Assembly (NCBI GenBank): GCA_015055785.1
Contig: SVHQ01000089.1
Span: 1-7,093 of the forward strand
Source: Clostridiales bacterium
GTDB lineage: Bacteria; Bacillota_A; Clostridia; Christensenellales; Borkfalkiaceae
Reading direction: 5' to 3'
Length of the DNA stretch: 7,093 nucleotides
Below are positions 1 to 5,119 of the stretch, piece by piece. The position numbers and the translations under genes are program-made. The stretch's first letter is position 1, and every line of letters begins with the position of its first letter. The notes under the pieces are model-generated. The model did no database searches, had not been told where the DNA came from, and saw only the letters and a list, made by a program, of their open reading frames with translations.

Positions 1-417
1 GAAAAATTTGATTTGCCGACAAATTGGTTGGCGTGGCAGGGGACATGCCACCACGATAACCCGCGATTGATGGATTTAGCAAAAGAATTCGTGGAGCAAA
101 AGGAACATTGGTATTATTGGAATAGAGAACTGAAAATCTTCTATTTATGGGGACACAGTTATGAGTTCGATGACAATAATAATTGGGAACGGATAGAGGC
201 GTTCGCCGAATACATGGGTGGCAGAAATGATATTTGGTATGCCACGAATGGGGAAATATTTGAATACCTGCAAGCGTGCGATAGATTAGAATTCAGTATG
301 GATGGAAGCTTTGTGAAAAATCCAAGCGGGATAGACGTATATCTTGATTATTTGGAACGGAAATGTATGATTCCTGCAGGAAAGACAGTTAGAATGGACA
401 ATGGGGAAATTTTATAA
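1..417 (+). CDS. Polysaccharide deacetylase-like protein, C-terminal part (5' end outside window)
   Basis: The frame is open from base 1 and ends at TAA 415-417, with a second in-frame stop (TAG) directly after. The 138 visible residues begin EKFDLPTNWLAW, so the TTG at 13 is an internal Leu codon, not a start. The sequence reads like the C-terminal half of clostridial NodB/CE4-type polysaccharide deacetylases. It has TCHHDNPRLMDLA, then KIFYLWGHSYEFDDNNNWE, whose His-Ser follows a hydrophobic strand as in the last conserved CE4 motif, then an AEYMGGRNDIWYATNGEIFEY block. Family members remove N- or O-acetyl groups from glycans using a metal site. The metal-binding Asp-His-His residues would lie upstream and cannot be checked. 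The gene is followed by the wreck of another carbohydrate-esterase-type gene and lies on the presumed element side of the tRNA fragment at 1345. Whether it is intact upstream is unknown. The family call rests on pattern recognition only. Confidence 0.75.
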   Translation, partial: EKFDLPTNWLAWQGTCHHDNPRLMDLAKEFVEQKEHWYYWNRELKIFYLWGHSYEFDDNNNWERIEAFAEYMGGRNDIWYATNGEIFEYLQACDRLEFSMDGSFVKNPSGIDVYLDYLERKCMIPAGKTVRMDNGEIL

Positions 418-473
418 TAGCGTGCAATACAAAAATGAAAGAAAGATGGGCTTACGAATAGGATGGGTTTTCT

Positions 474-976
474 TTGCTGAGTTTCAATTTATTGCCGCTT
501 TCCTTTAAGGAAGCTTACGAATATTTCAAAAGTACTGTAAAGACGGAGAGTGCTTACCAAGGAAGAGATAAAGGAATTAAAAGCATATTGCGAAAAAAAA
601 TACACTTGGCTTGTTTGTTTGTGATTATGACCATAATGCTCCCACTGCGGAATATTTAAGCAATACCCATTATCGATTATATTAACGCTATCGCAAGGCT
701 CGTCCTAATACGCCTATTTTATTTATTATAAAGCCAGACATTACGGGTGATGTAGAAGGGGAAACACGTTTTCGAGTTGTTTTAAATACCTATAAAAAAG
801 CGAAACGAAATGGAGATAAGAACGTTCATTTCTTATCGGGGAAATGCTTTTATGGCAAGAAAAACCGTTGGAACTTTGCTGTGGATGGTTGTCATCCGAC
901 GGAATTTGGATTTTCGGAAATGGTGCAAAAGATTTACAAAAAAATAATTTCTATTGATAAAAAATATCAGGGGTAG
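474..976 (+). pseudogene. SGNH/GDSL hydrolase (acyl-esterase type) pseudogene, 5'-truncated and frameshifted
   Basis: No single frame spans this stretch, but consecutive frames join into a recognisable protein. Frame A (from about 500) gives SFKEAYEYFK. Frame B (553 to about 616) gives LTKEEIKELKAYCEKKYTWL. Frame C (617-976) gives VCDYDHNAPTAEYL, then KARPNTPILFIIKPDITG, KRNGDKNVHFLSGKCFYG and VDGCHPTEFGFSEMVQKIY before TAG 974-976. DYDHNAPT and the terminal DGCHPT block, which carries the catalytic Asp and His, are typical of SGNH hydrolases that de-esterify glycans. The frame B to C switch sits at tandem GTTT copies (613-620); removing one copy restores WLVCDYDH. TAA 683-685 interrupts frame C between THYRLY and RYRKARPN. 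Another one or two single-base losses fit at about 527-533 and 554-557. The N-terminal GDS nucleophile block is absent. The left limit is uncertain, and the KEAYEYF part could belong to something else. Certainly not a working gene as written. Confidence 0.8.
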
Positions 977-1031
977 AAATATATGCAAAGAATAAAAATG
1001 ATTAGCAAGAAAATATAATTAGGAGAATGTT

Positions 1032-1183
1032 ATAAAAAAACAAATATGTAAAATTGTATCGACTGGACGTCTAAAGTTTTATGTGGAATGGGATATGGTG
1101 ATGAAAGTGTAATGGCTGACGGAATTTTTCCAGGTACGAATTATGAGAAGTGCGTTATTCGGGCGGATGATATTGTGGAGTAA
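1032..1183 (+). pseudogene. Possible decayed small gene, unrecognised
   Basis: A good ribosome-binding-like AGGAG (1021-1025) lies 6 nt before ATA (1032), which would start the frame KKQICKIVSTGRLKFYVEW and stop at TAA 1110-1112. A second frame, open from 1052 to TAA 1181-1183, gives a protein-like tail: VLCGMGYGDESVMADG, then IFPGTNYEKCVIRADDIVE. The two together look like one protein of about 50 residues whose ATG became ATA and which suffered a frameshift near 1070-1080. The alternative is an intact 31-residue ORF from ATG 1088 (MGYGDESVMADG), but it has no clear ribosome binding site. I do not recognise the family. Position next to another pseudogene, inside the presumed integrated segment, favours decay over a working gene. 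Confidence 0.3.
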
Positions 1184-1344
1184 AGCTGCTAAAGGCAGTT
1201 CTCTCTTTGTCCTCGCATGTAAAAATCAAGATGAACAGACGTTTTTCGGTGATTTATTTTTGTAATATAATGTGGGGCAGTGTCGGGGCAGTATATTCAA
1301 AAAGCCTTTTTTATATAAAGGGACTGAATAACTTATGAATTAGC
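1184..1344. other. Non-coding AT-rich stretch before the tRNA fragment
   Basis: No convincing reading frame. A weak hairpin, AGCTGC/GCAGTT around TAAAG (1184-1200), follows the stop of the small decayed ORF and has only a poor T-rich tail. A TATAAT-like hexamer sits at 1265-1270 without a good -35. The GGGGCAGT direct repeat is listed separately. I see no integrase or other gene here. Confidence 0.4.
1274..1292 (+). repeat. GGGGCAGT direct repeat with 11-bp period (possible integrase arm-type sites)
   Basis: GGGGCAGT occurs at 1274-1281 and again at 1285-1292, separated by GTC, so the two copies lie about one helical turn apart. They end 53 bp upstream of the orphan tRNA 3' end. Tyrosine integrases of Gram-positive phages and integrative elements commonly bind short direct repeats beside their att core. 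Position and spacing fit such arm-type sites, but this is inference: no integrase is visible in the window. Confidence 0.35.
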
Positions 1345-1367
1345 TTCGAATCCCGTCGCCTCGACCA
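1345..1367 (+). other. Orphan tRNA 3' end, probable attR-type core of an integrated element (tRNA-Pro-like)
   Basis: These 23 bases match the tRNA 3' end exactly: T-loop TTCGAAT (positions 54-60), 3' T-stem strand CCCGT (61-65), 3' acceptor strand CGCCTCG (66-72), discriminator A73 and CCA. The bases before it (TTAGC) cannot form the T-stem, which needs ACGGG, and no tRNA body precedes it, so this is not a working tRNA. Such a stub is what site-specific integration into a tRNA gene leaves at the distal junction. The original gene's terminator lying just downstream (1399-1425) fits. G72 with A73 (hence a C1-G72 pair) is characteristic of bacterial tRNA-Pro, so that is the best guess for the target. 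The intact tRNA should lie to the left, outside this window. An old excision or deletion scar is the alternative. Confidence 0.65.
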
Positions 1368-1398
1368 TAAAGTGTGGGCAAAGAATATCCATGCGCCT

Positions 1399-1425
1399 AA
1401 ACCTCAGGAAATTCCTGGGGTTTTT
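1399..1425 (+). terminator. Rho-independent terminator downstream of the tRNA fragment
   Basis: AAACCTCAGGA pairs with TTCCTGGGGTT across the loop AAT, with one G-U pair and 11 bp in all. The T-run is 1421-1425. It sits 31 bases after the CCA of the orphan tRNA end, so it is probably the native terminator of the tRNA gene that was split. Confidence 0.7.
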
Positions 1426-1566
1426 GCATTTCAAAGGGCGAAAATTTAATCCAATTTTTATAGATGTAAATGGCTGTTTTACGATACTTGATGGAAACGT
1501 GCTCCTATATTTGCAAAAAAAATTTATCTAACTTTTGAATTGCGGATTATCTATGGAAGGGATTAC
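1426..1566. other. Short intergenic stretch, nothing recognised
   Basis: AT-rich, with stops in all frames and no repeat or promoter I would defend. If the tRNA stub is an attR junction, this is original chromosome between the tRNA terminator and the terminator shared with the acyltransferase gene. Confidence 0.4.
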
Positions 1567-1602
1567 AAAAAAACGGTGTGACGTAAAGTCACATCGTTTT
1601 TT
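1567..1602. terminator. Bidirectional hairpin terminator after the acyltransferase gene
   Basis: The stem 1573-1582 (ACGGTGTGAC) pairs with 1588-1597 around the loop GTAAA, flanked by seven A (1567-1573) and six T (1597-1602), so it can act both ways. In the minus-strand RNA the stem has one A-C mismatch and a seven-U tail. In the plus-strand RNA that position is a G-U pair. The last codons and TGA stop (1589-1591) of the minus-strand gene lie within the stem. Confidence 0.75.
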
Positions 1603-2413
1603 GATAGTTTTCAATTTTTTGATCCATGTTGTAGGTTGGGTCGCCGGGGTTAATTCCGCACATCACCTGCATAACGTGGTAAGCCTCGGCGTGTAATTTG
1701 TCGGTCGCCTCCGGAACAGACAAGGATTTATCAGGGAATAAAGGCTTGCCGATATGTAAGTCCACTAACGGATTTTTACCGAATAATTTATAAATCCCCG
1801 TTCTGGGGCGGAAAGAAAACGCAAGGGGAATTACGGGTTTGTCATATCTTACGGCATATTTAAACACAGCTTTTTTAAGGGGACGAACATCGGGATAATA
1901 ATACCACATCGAACCCTCAGGAAAGAAATGCAACCAATGATTATTCTTTAATACTTCCCCGATTGTTTGCTGGAATTTTGCCATGGCGCGCATGTTGCCC
2001 GTGGGAATGGGAATACCGCCTACCCAACGAATCAGAGGGCCGTTCGGTCCTTCAAAATTCGTTTTCCAACCAGGGTGATATTGCAAACGCGGCCGAATGG
2101 CTTTTAAAACGCAAATATAATCCCATATTAAAACGTGATTGGCAATCGTGATGGCACCGTCTTTAAATTCTTTTTTATATTTCTTTAACGTTTTTCGTCC
2201 GTAAATTTTTAAACCATAACGAATAGAGGCAACGGGGAAAGCGAGCAGATTAAGCGCAATCCACAAAGCGCCACGTTTGATTTTATGCCATACGCCCTTT
2301 TCGAGATAGGGAAAGTTTTCATCAAAATGGGTGTCGCGCAGGTGCTTCACTGTAATCATGTGTTCATCGCTGCGTTCGGGGTATTTGTAATCAAGGTTAT
2401 GTCTGTAATACAT
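1589..2413 (-). CDS. PlsC-like 1-acyl-glycerol-3-phosphate acyltransferase family protein (LPLAT)
   Basis: A 274-residue protein with the ordered motifs of glycerolipid acyltransferases. NHVLIWD (92-98) is the catalytic H-x4-D block with His93 and Asp98. GGIPIP (132-137) is motif II. FFPEGS (163-168) is the phosphate-binding motif III. VIPLAFS (194-200) is motif IV. The family transfers an acyl chain to lysophosphatidic acid or a related lysolipid at the inner membrane face; a hydrophobic stretch at about 49-68 fits membrane attachment. I chose ATG 2411-2413 because AAGGCGG lies 7 nt upstream and promoter 2448-2476 precedes it. A longer frame to 2476 would start inside the -35 box. It is a monocistron that diverges from the lipoprotein/phosphatase unit and ends in its own terminator. 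The N-terminal 45 residues are charged, rich in His, Tyr and Asp, and not part of the catalytic domain I recognise. The exact substrate cannot be told, so no gene symbol is given. Confidence 0.85.
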   Translation of the reverse strand: MYYRHNLDYKYPERSDEHMITVKHLRDTHFDENFPYLEKGVWHKIKRGALWIALNLLAFPVASIRYGLKIYGRKTLKKYKKEFKDGAITIANHVLIWDYICVLKAIRPRLQYHPGWKTNFEGPNGPLIRWVGGIPIPTGNMRAMAKFQQTIGEVLKNNHWLHFFPEGSMWYYYPDVRPLKKAVFKYAVRYDKPVIPLAFSFRPRTGIYKLFGKNPLVDLHIGKPLFPDKSLSVPEATDKLHAEAYHVMQVMCGINPGDPTYNMDQKIENYQKTM

Positions 2414-2447
2414 AGTAAGACCGCCTTTTCTTAATTTTGTTAACAAT

Positions 2448-2476
2448 ATTCTACCATAAACAAAGGGAAAAATCAA
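2448..2476 (-). promoter_or_regulatory. Sigma-A promoter of the acyltransferase gene
   Basis: On the minus strand, -35 TTGATT (2471-2476) and -10 TAGAAT (2448-2453) are separated by exactly 17 bp. The -10 lies 34 nt before the start ATG, leaving a short leader that holds the ribosome binding site. Confidence 0.75.
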
Positions 2477-2503
2477 GGGTTTACAAAAAAATGCTTTTAA
2501 GGC

Positions 2504-2532
2504 TTGTTTTTCTTTTAAAAATATGATATAAT
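2504..2532 (+). promoter_or_regulatory. Sigma-A promoter (extended -10) for the lipoprotein/phosphatase unit
   Basis: -35 TTGTTT (2504-2509), 17-bp spacer, perfect -10 TATAAT (2527-2532) preceded by TGA, an extended -10 element. It diverges from the minus-strand promoter, with only 27 bp between the two -35 boxes, so a regulator bound there could affect both. The predicted leader to the ATG at 2695 is about 155 nt and contains the tandem repeat. Confidence 0.8.
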
Positions 2533-2594
2533 CATGAAAAAGAAGCAGTTTTTTTAATTAAAGGAAAGATATTGAAAAGCGAGTAAATTATAAA

Positions 2595-2679
2595 ATGAAT
2601 GGGGCATGTACGCGTTGAAAATATTTTGGTAAACGAATGAGTGGGGCATGTACGCGTTGAAATTATTTTCAATAAACAA
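2595..2679 (+). repeat. 42-bp tandem repeat in the lipoprotein gene leader
   Basis: Two copies, 2595-2636 and 2637-2679. A 21-bp block starting TGGGGCATGTACGCG is identical at 2600-2620 and 2642-2662, and the remainder has diverged but still aligns (ATTTT, TAAACGA/TAAACAA). A degenerate third start, ATGAAAGGGG at 2680, merges into the ribosome binding site of the gene. Each copy holds a seven-codon ORF, MNGACTR or MSGACTR followed by TGA, and a second frame beginning MYALK (2606 and 2648). No good ribosome binding site precedes the first micro-ORF. The repeat could be an operator, a leader-peptide device or simply a local duplication. Confidence 0.85.
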
Positions 2680-2694
2680 ATGAAAGGGGATATT

Positions 2695-3249
2695 ATGAGA
2701 AAAATTGCTATATTGATTATGGCGTTTATAACGTCTGTGGCTTCCTTTGGCGGATGCACTTTTATAAATTTTATAAAAGAAAAAGAATTGACGATGAAAG
2801 CGCACTACGATTATGGTTTGTTTCAGGAAAACAAGGCGACGTTGCTTTTGGATAGTTGTAATTTTTTCTTTTTGCCTGCCGATTACGGCATAGGCCAATT
2901 GCTGGCAGGGGATATCGTGCATATTACGCATACAGGCGATTTGATGATAGCCGAAAGTTATCCAGGAATGGTGATTACAAAAAATGCAAAGATAAAGAAT
3001 ATCACGGTGGAAGAAGCGAATATTATCGAACTGGAAGTTGAGCGGAATGCCGAGGGAGAAGTGAGTTTGTATTATGCGGATTGTGTATATTCCTTTTCGG
3101 ACGTTCGTTACGTTATCCATGAGGACGGCACGTTCGAAGAATTGAGCGAGAAACATATAGGCAGTATTATTTACGGCACAGAAATGTCGAAAACTTCCGT
3201 GATAGATTTGCAGGCGTTATATTCCTACTGCCCTCGTGCTACAAAATAA
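2695..3249 (+). CDS. Putative small lipoprotein, function unknown
   Basis: A 184-residue protein starting with a typical export signal: MRK, a hydrophobic core IAILIMAFITSVAS, then FGGC, a near-lipobox with Cys21 as the probable lipidation and anchoring residue. The mature part is soluble and beta-rich in character. One stretch, LLAGDIVHITHTGDLMIAESYPG (about residues 71-93), resembles the OB-fold-like segment of small DUF3221-type lipoproteins of Firmicutes, where GDxVxIxYxGxIxESYP is typical; this is a weak resemblance. The start at 2695 is set by AAAGGGG (2684-2690), 4 nt upstream; in-frame ATG 2680 (adding MKGDI) is a less likely alternative. It is transcribed from promoter 2504-2532 through the repeated leader, and the phosphatase gene follows 48 bp later, probably co-transcribed. 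I cannot assign a function. Confidence 0.75.
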   Translation: MRKIAILIMAFITSVASFGGCTFINFIKEKELTMKAHYDYGLFQENKATLLLDSCNFFFLPADYGIGQLLAGDIVHITHTGDLMIAESYPGMVITKNAKIKNITVEEANIIELEVERNAEGEVSLYYADCVYSFSDVRYVIHEDGTFEELSEKHIGSIIYGTEMSKTSVIDLQALYSYCPRATK

Positions 3250-3297
3250 AGCTTGTGTTGCGAAATAAATTTATATTATGATAGAGGAGCAAGAACA

Positions 3298-4017
3298 ATG
3301 ATTTTTTATTACGTCCGTCACGGCGACCCCGTTTACGATCCCGACAGTCTTACACCGTTAGGTCACGAACAGGCAAAAGCTTTATCCAAGCGTTTTGCAT
3401 TATATGGGTTAGATGAAATTTACGCCTCGACGTCCACGCGCGCGCAGATGACGGCGCAACCCACCTGCGAAGTGTTGGGGAAAGAAATGACGTTGCTCGA
3501 TTGGACGAATGAGGGGCATGCATGGCATGATTTTTGTGTGCCAAAAGAGGATGGGAAATATTGTTGGTCCTTTCAAAATGCAAAATACGTAGAGAAATTC
3601 AATTCTCCCGAAATTTACTCCCTGGGCTACCAATGGCACGAACACCCTGATTTCAAGGATTTGAATTTTGGCGCAGGAGTGGAACGTATCAACCGTGAAA
3701 CAGACGCTTTTTTCTTACAGCTCGGCTATAAACACGATAGAGTGAATAGGCGTTACAAAATTATCAAACCGAACAAAAAAAGAGTGGCTTTATTTGCGCA
3801 TCAAGGTTTTGGAGTGGCGTTTTTAAGCAGTCTTTTGGATATTCCTTATCCAAGCTTTTGCACTCATTTCGATTTCGGACATAGCTCGGTGACGGTGATT
3901 GCGTTTGGGGACGGGGAAGAGGAATTTGCCTATCCGAAAGTATTCCAACTGTCCAACGATTCTCATTTATACAAAGAGGGGAAATTAACGGGATATAACA
4001 ACAGTATTGATATATAA
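3298..4017 (+). CDS. Histidine phosphatase family protein (phosphoglycerate mutase-like)
   Basis: A 239-residue protein with the histidine-phosphatase core. YYVRHGD (residues 4-10) carries the nucleophile His8 and pocket Arg7. PLGHEQA (20-26) follows. STSTRAQMTA (44-53) has the third pocket residue Arg48. FAHQGF (166-171) contains the second catalytic His168. The segment between about 68 and 160, rich in Trp, His and Tyr, is longer than the minimal phosphatase core and is probably a lid or substrate-binding insertion. Family members remove or move phosphate on sugars, nucleotides or other small metabolites; the substrate cannot be told here. I chose ATG 3298 because AGAGGAG (3282-3288) lies 9 nt before it and RHG then falls at residue 7, as usual. 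The frame continues up to 3253 without a good site. It is second in the unit starting at 2695, and a terminator lies 9 nt after its stop. Confidence 0.85.
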   Translation: MIFYYVRHGDPVYDPDSLTPLGHEQAKALSKRFALYGLDEIYASTSTRAQMTAQPTCEVLGKEMTLLDWTNEGHAWHDFCVPKEDGKYCWSFQNAKYVEKFNSPEIYSLGYQWHEHPDFKDLNFGAGVERINRETDAFFLQLGYKHDRVNRRYKIIKPNKKRVALFAHQGFGVAFLSSLLDIPYPSFCTHFDFGHSSVTVIAFGDGEEEFAYPKVFQLSNDSHLYKEGKLTGYNNSIDI

Positions 4018-4026
4018 AATTAGATG

Positions 4027-4073
4027 AAAAGCGTGAAAGCGAAGAAAAAATCGGCTTTTGCGCTTTTTGTTTT
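4027..4073 (+). terminator. Hairpin terminator of the lipoprotein/phosphatase unit
   Basis: AAAAGCGTGAAAGC (4027-4040) pairs with GCTTTTGCGCTTTT (4054-4067), 14 bp with two G-U pairs, around a 13-nt A-rich loop. It ends in T-rich TTTTTGTTTT (4064-4073). It lies between the stop at 4017 and the next promoter at 4095. Confidence 0.8.
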
Positions 4074-4094
4074 AAAGAAATGCCAAACAAACAC

Positions 4095-4123
4095 TTTACA
4101 AGAATTTTTTTTTGCGGTATAAT
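4095..4123 (+). promoter_or_regulatory. Sigma-A promoter of the RNA-modification operon
   Basis: -35 TTTACA (4095-4100), 17-bp spacer, perfect -10 TATAAT (4118-4123). The start point should be near 4130. That rules out any coding start before it and leaves a leader of about 75 to 120 nt, depending on which methyltransferase start is used. Confidence 0.85.
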
Positions 4124-4249
4124 AATAGAGTATGATTGTCTTACTATGTCCTTTTTTGGCGAAAGACTTTATCTCATCATGCTCTGAGGTATTGCCTTGT
4201 AAGAATGGAAAGGAAAGCAAAAAAGCAATCAAAGGAACTGTTTGAAAAT

Positions 4250-5119
4250 ATGAAAATTTCAAAAAATTGGAAAGATTATTCCATCATTGCAACGGGTGAC
4301 GGATATAAGCTGGAGCGTTGGAAAGACGTTTATTTGCTTCGTCCCGATCCGCAGGTTATTTGGTCGGCGCAGACGGATTTATTCGCCTATCCAAAGCTCA
4401 ATGCTTACTATAAACGTAGTGAAAAGGGTGGCGGAGGCTGGAAGATTTTACGTCCTTTCCCCGATGAATGGAATATTTCTTACGACGAATTGGATATAAA
4501 ATTTAAAATAAAACCCATGGGTTTCAAGCATACGGGTTTATTCCCTGAACAAGCGGTGAATTGGGAACGCATGAGTCAGCTTATCAAAAACGCAGGCAGA
4601 CCTATTAAAGTGCTGAATTTATTTGCTTATACGGGTGGAGCGACGGTAGCTTGCGCGAAAGCAGGCGCACAGGTGACGCACGTGGACGCGGCGAAAGGCA
4701 TGGTGGAAAGGGCAGGCGAAAACGCGAGATTGTCGGGGATTGATACGGGTATTCGTTACATTGTAGATGATTGTTTGAAGTTTGTACAACGGGAAATCCG
4801 TCGCGGCAACAAATACGACGCGATTATTATGGACCCGCCCTCGTACGGCAGAGGCCCCAACGGGGAAATGTGGAAGATTGAAAACGATTTGTATAAATTT
4901 GTGGAGCTGTGTGCCAACGTGCTTAGCGACAATCCGTTGTTTGTTTTAATTAACAGCTATACAACGGGTCTGCAGCCGATGGTGTTGCAGAATATTTTAC
5001 GGCTCACTTTAAAGGATTTTCACGGCAAGGTAGAAGCCTACGAAGTGGGGATTGATACAGAGGAAGGTATATATCTTCCTTGCGGAGCAGGAGGTATGTT
5101 TGTCAATGACGGAAATTAA
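4250..5119 (+). CDS. RlmI-like class I SAM-dependent (rRNA) methyltransferase
   Basis: A 289-residue protein of the RlmI/RlmK-type methyltransferase group. It opens with NWKDYSIIATGDGYKLERW and RPDPQVIW (31-38), the N-terminal beta region of this group. KHTGLFPEQAVNWE (93-106) is conserved in it. The SAM site is VLNLFAYTGG (121-130), with acidic Asp146 in HVDAAKG. The catalytic-side motif is DPPSYGRG (195-202). E. coli RlmI makes m5C in 23S rRNA but has an extra N-terminal PUA domain, absent here, so the RNA target is an inference. The start is uncertain. ATG 4250 puts NWKDY near the N-terminus, as in relatives I recall, but its AAAGGA lies 13 nt away. ATG 4205 would add 15 Lys-rich residues with no better site. 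The frame to TTG 4136 begins almost at the promoter start point. Its 3' end overlaps the next gene. Confidence 0.8.
   Translation: MKISKNWKDYSIIATGDGYKLERWKDVYLLRPDPQVIWSAQTDLFAYPKLNAYYKRSEKGGGGWKILRPFPDEWNISYDELDIKFKIKPMGFKHTGLFPEQAVNWERMSQLIKNAGRPIKVLNLFAYTGGATVACAKAGAQVTHVDAAKGMVERAGENARLSGIDTGIRYIVDDCLKFVQREIRRGNKYDAIIMDPPSYGRGPNGEMWKIENDLYKFVELCANVLSDNPLFVLINSYTTGLQPMVLQNILRLTLKDFHGKVEAYEVGIDTEEGIYLPCGAGGMFVNDGN
5089..5095 (+). promoter_or_regulatory. Ribosome binding site of the pseudouridine synthase gene, inside the methyltransferase gene
   Basis: A perfect AGGAGGT lies 10 nt before ATG 5106 and fixes that start. The earlier ATG at 5096 is out of frame and too close. Because the site lies within the upstream coding region, the two genes are probably translationally coupled. 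Confidence 0.85.

Noticed and set aside
1293..1367. A complete tRNA gene ending in CCA at 1367
   Set aside because: Only the 3' 23 bases match. There is no acceptor 5' strand, D-arm, anticodon arm or matching 5' T-stem strand in the preceding 75 bases.
1020..1367. tmRNA gene sharing the tRNA-like 3' end
   Set aside because: No tmRNA-like 5' end, no tag-peptide frame ending in Ala-Ala, and the T-stem is broken.
2414..2476. N-terminal extension of the acyltransferase (frame begins MIFPFVYG)
   Set aside because: It would start within the -35 box, upstream of the predicted transcript start. ATG 2411-2413 has a proper ribosome binding site.
2533..2594. Leader peptide ORF starting TTG 2573 (four codons) after AAAGGA
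   Set aside because: Too short to support. The resemblance to a ribosome binding site is expected by chance in A-rich leader sequence.
2595..2679. CRISPR-like repeat
   Set aside because: Only two directly abutting copies with no unique spacers between them, and no cas genes.
2554..3156. Minus-strand 200-residue frame opposite the lipoprotein gene
   Set aside because: Low-complexity His/Phe/Ile-rich translation with repeats that merely mirror the 42-bp DNA repeat. The plus-strand gene has promoter, ribosome binding site and signal peptide.
3250..3297. Separate promoter for the phosphatase gene (TTGTGT ... TATGAT)
   Set aside because: An 18-bp spacer and poor -35 make it weak. The 48-bp gap and the terminator only after the phosphatase favour co-transcription with the lipoprotein gene.
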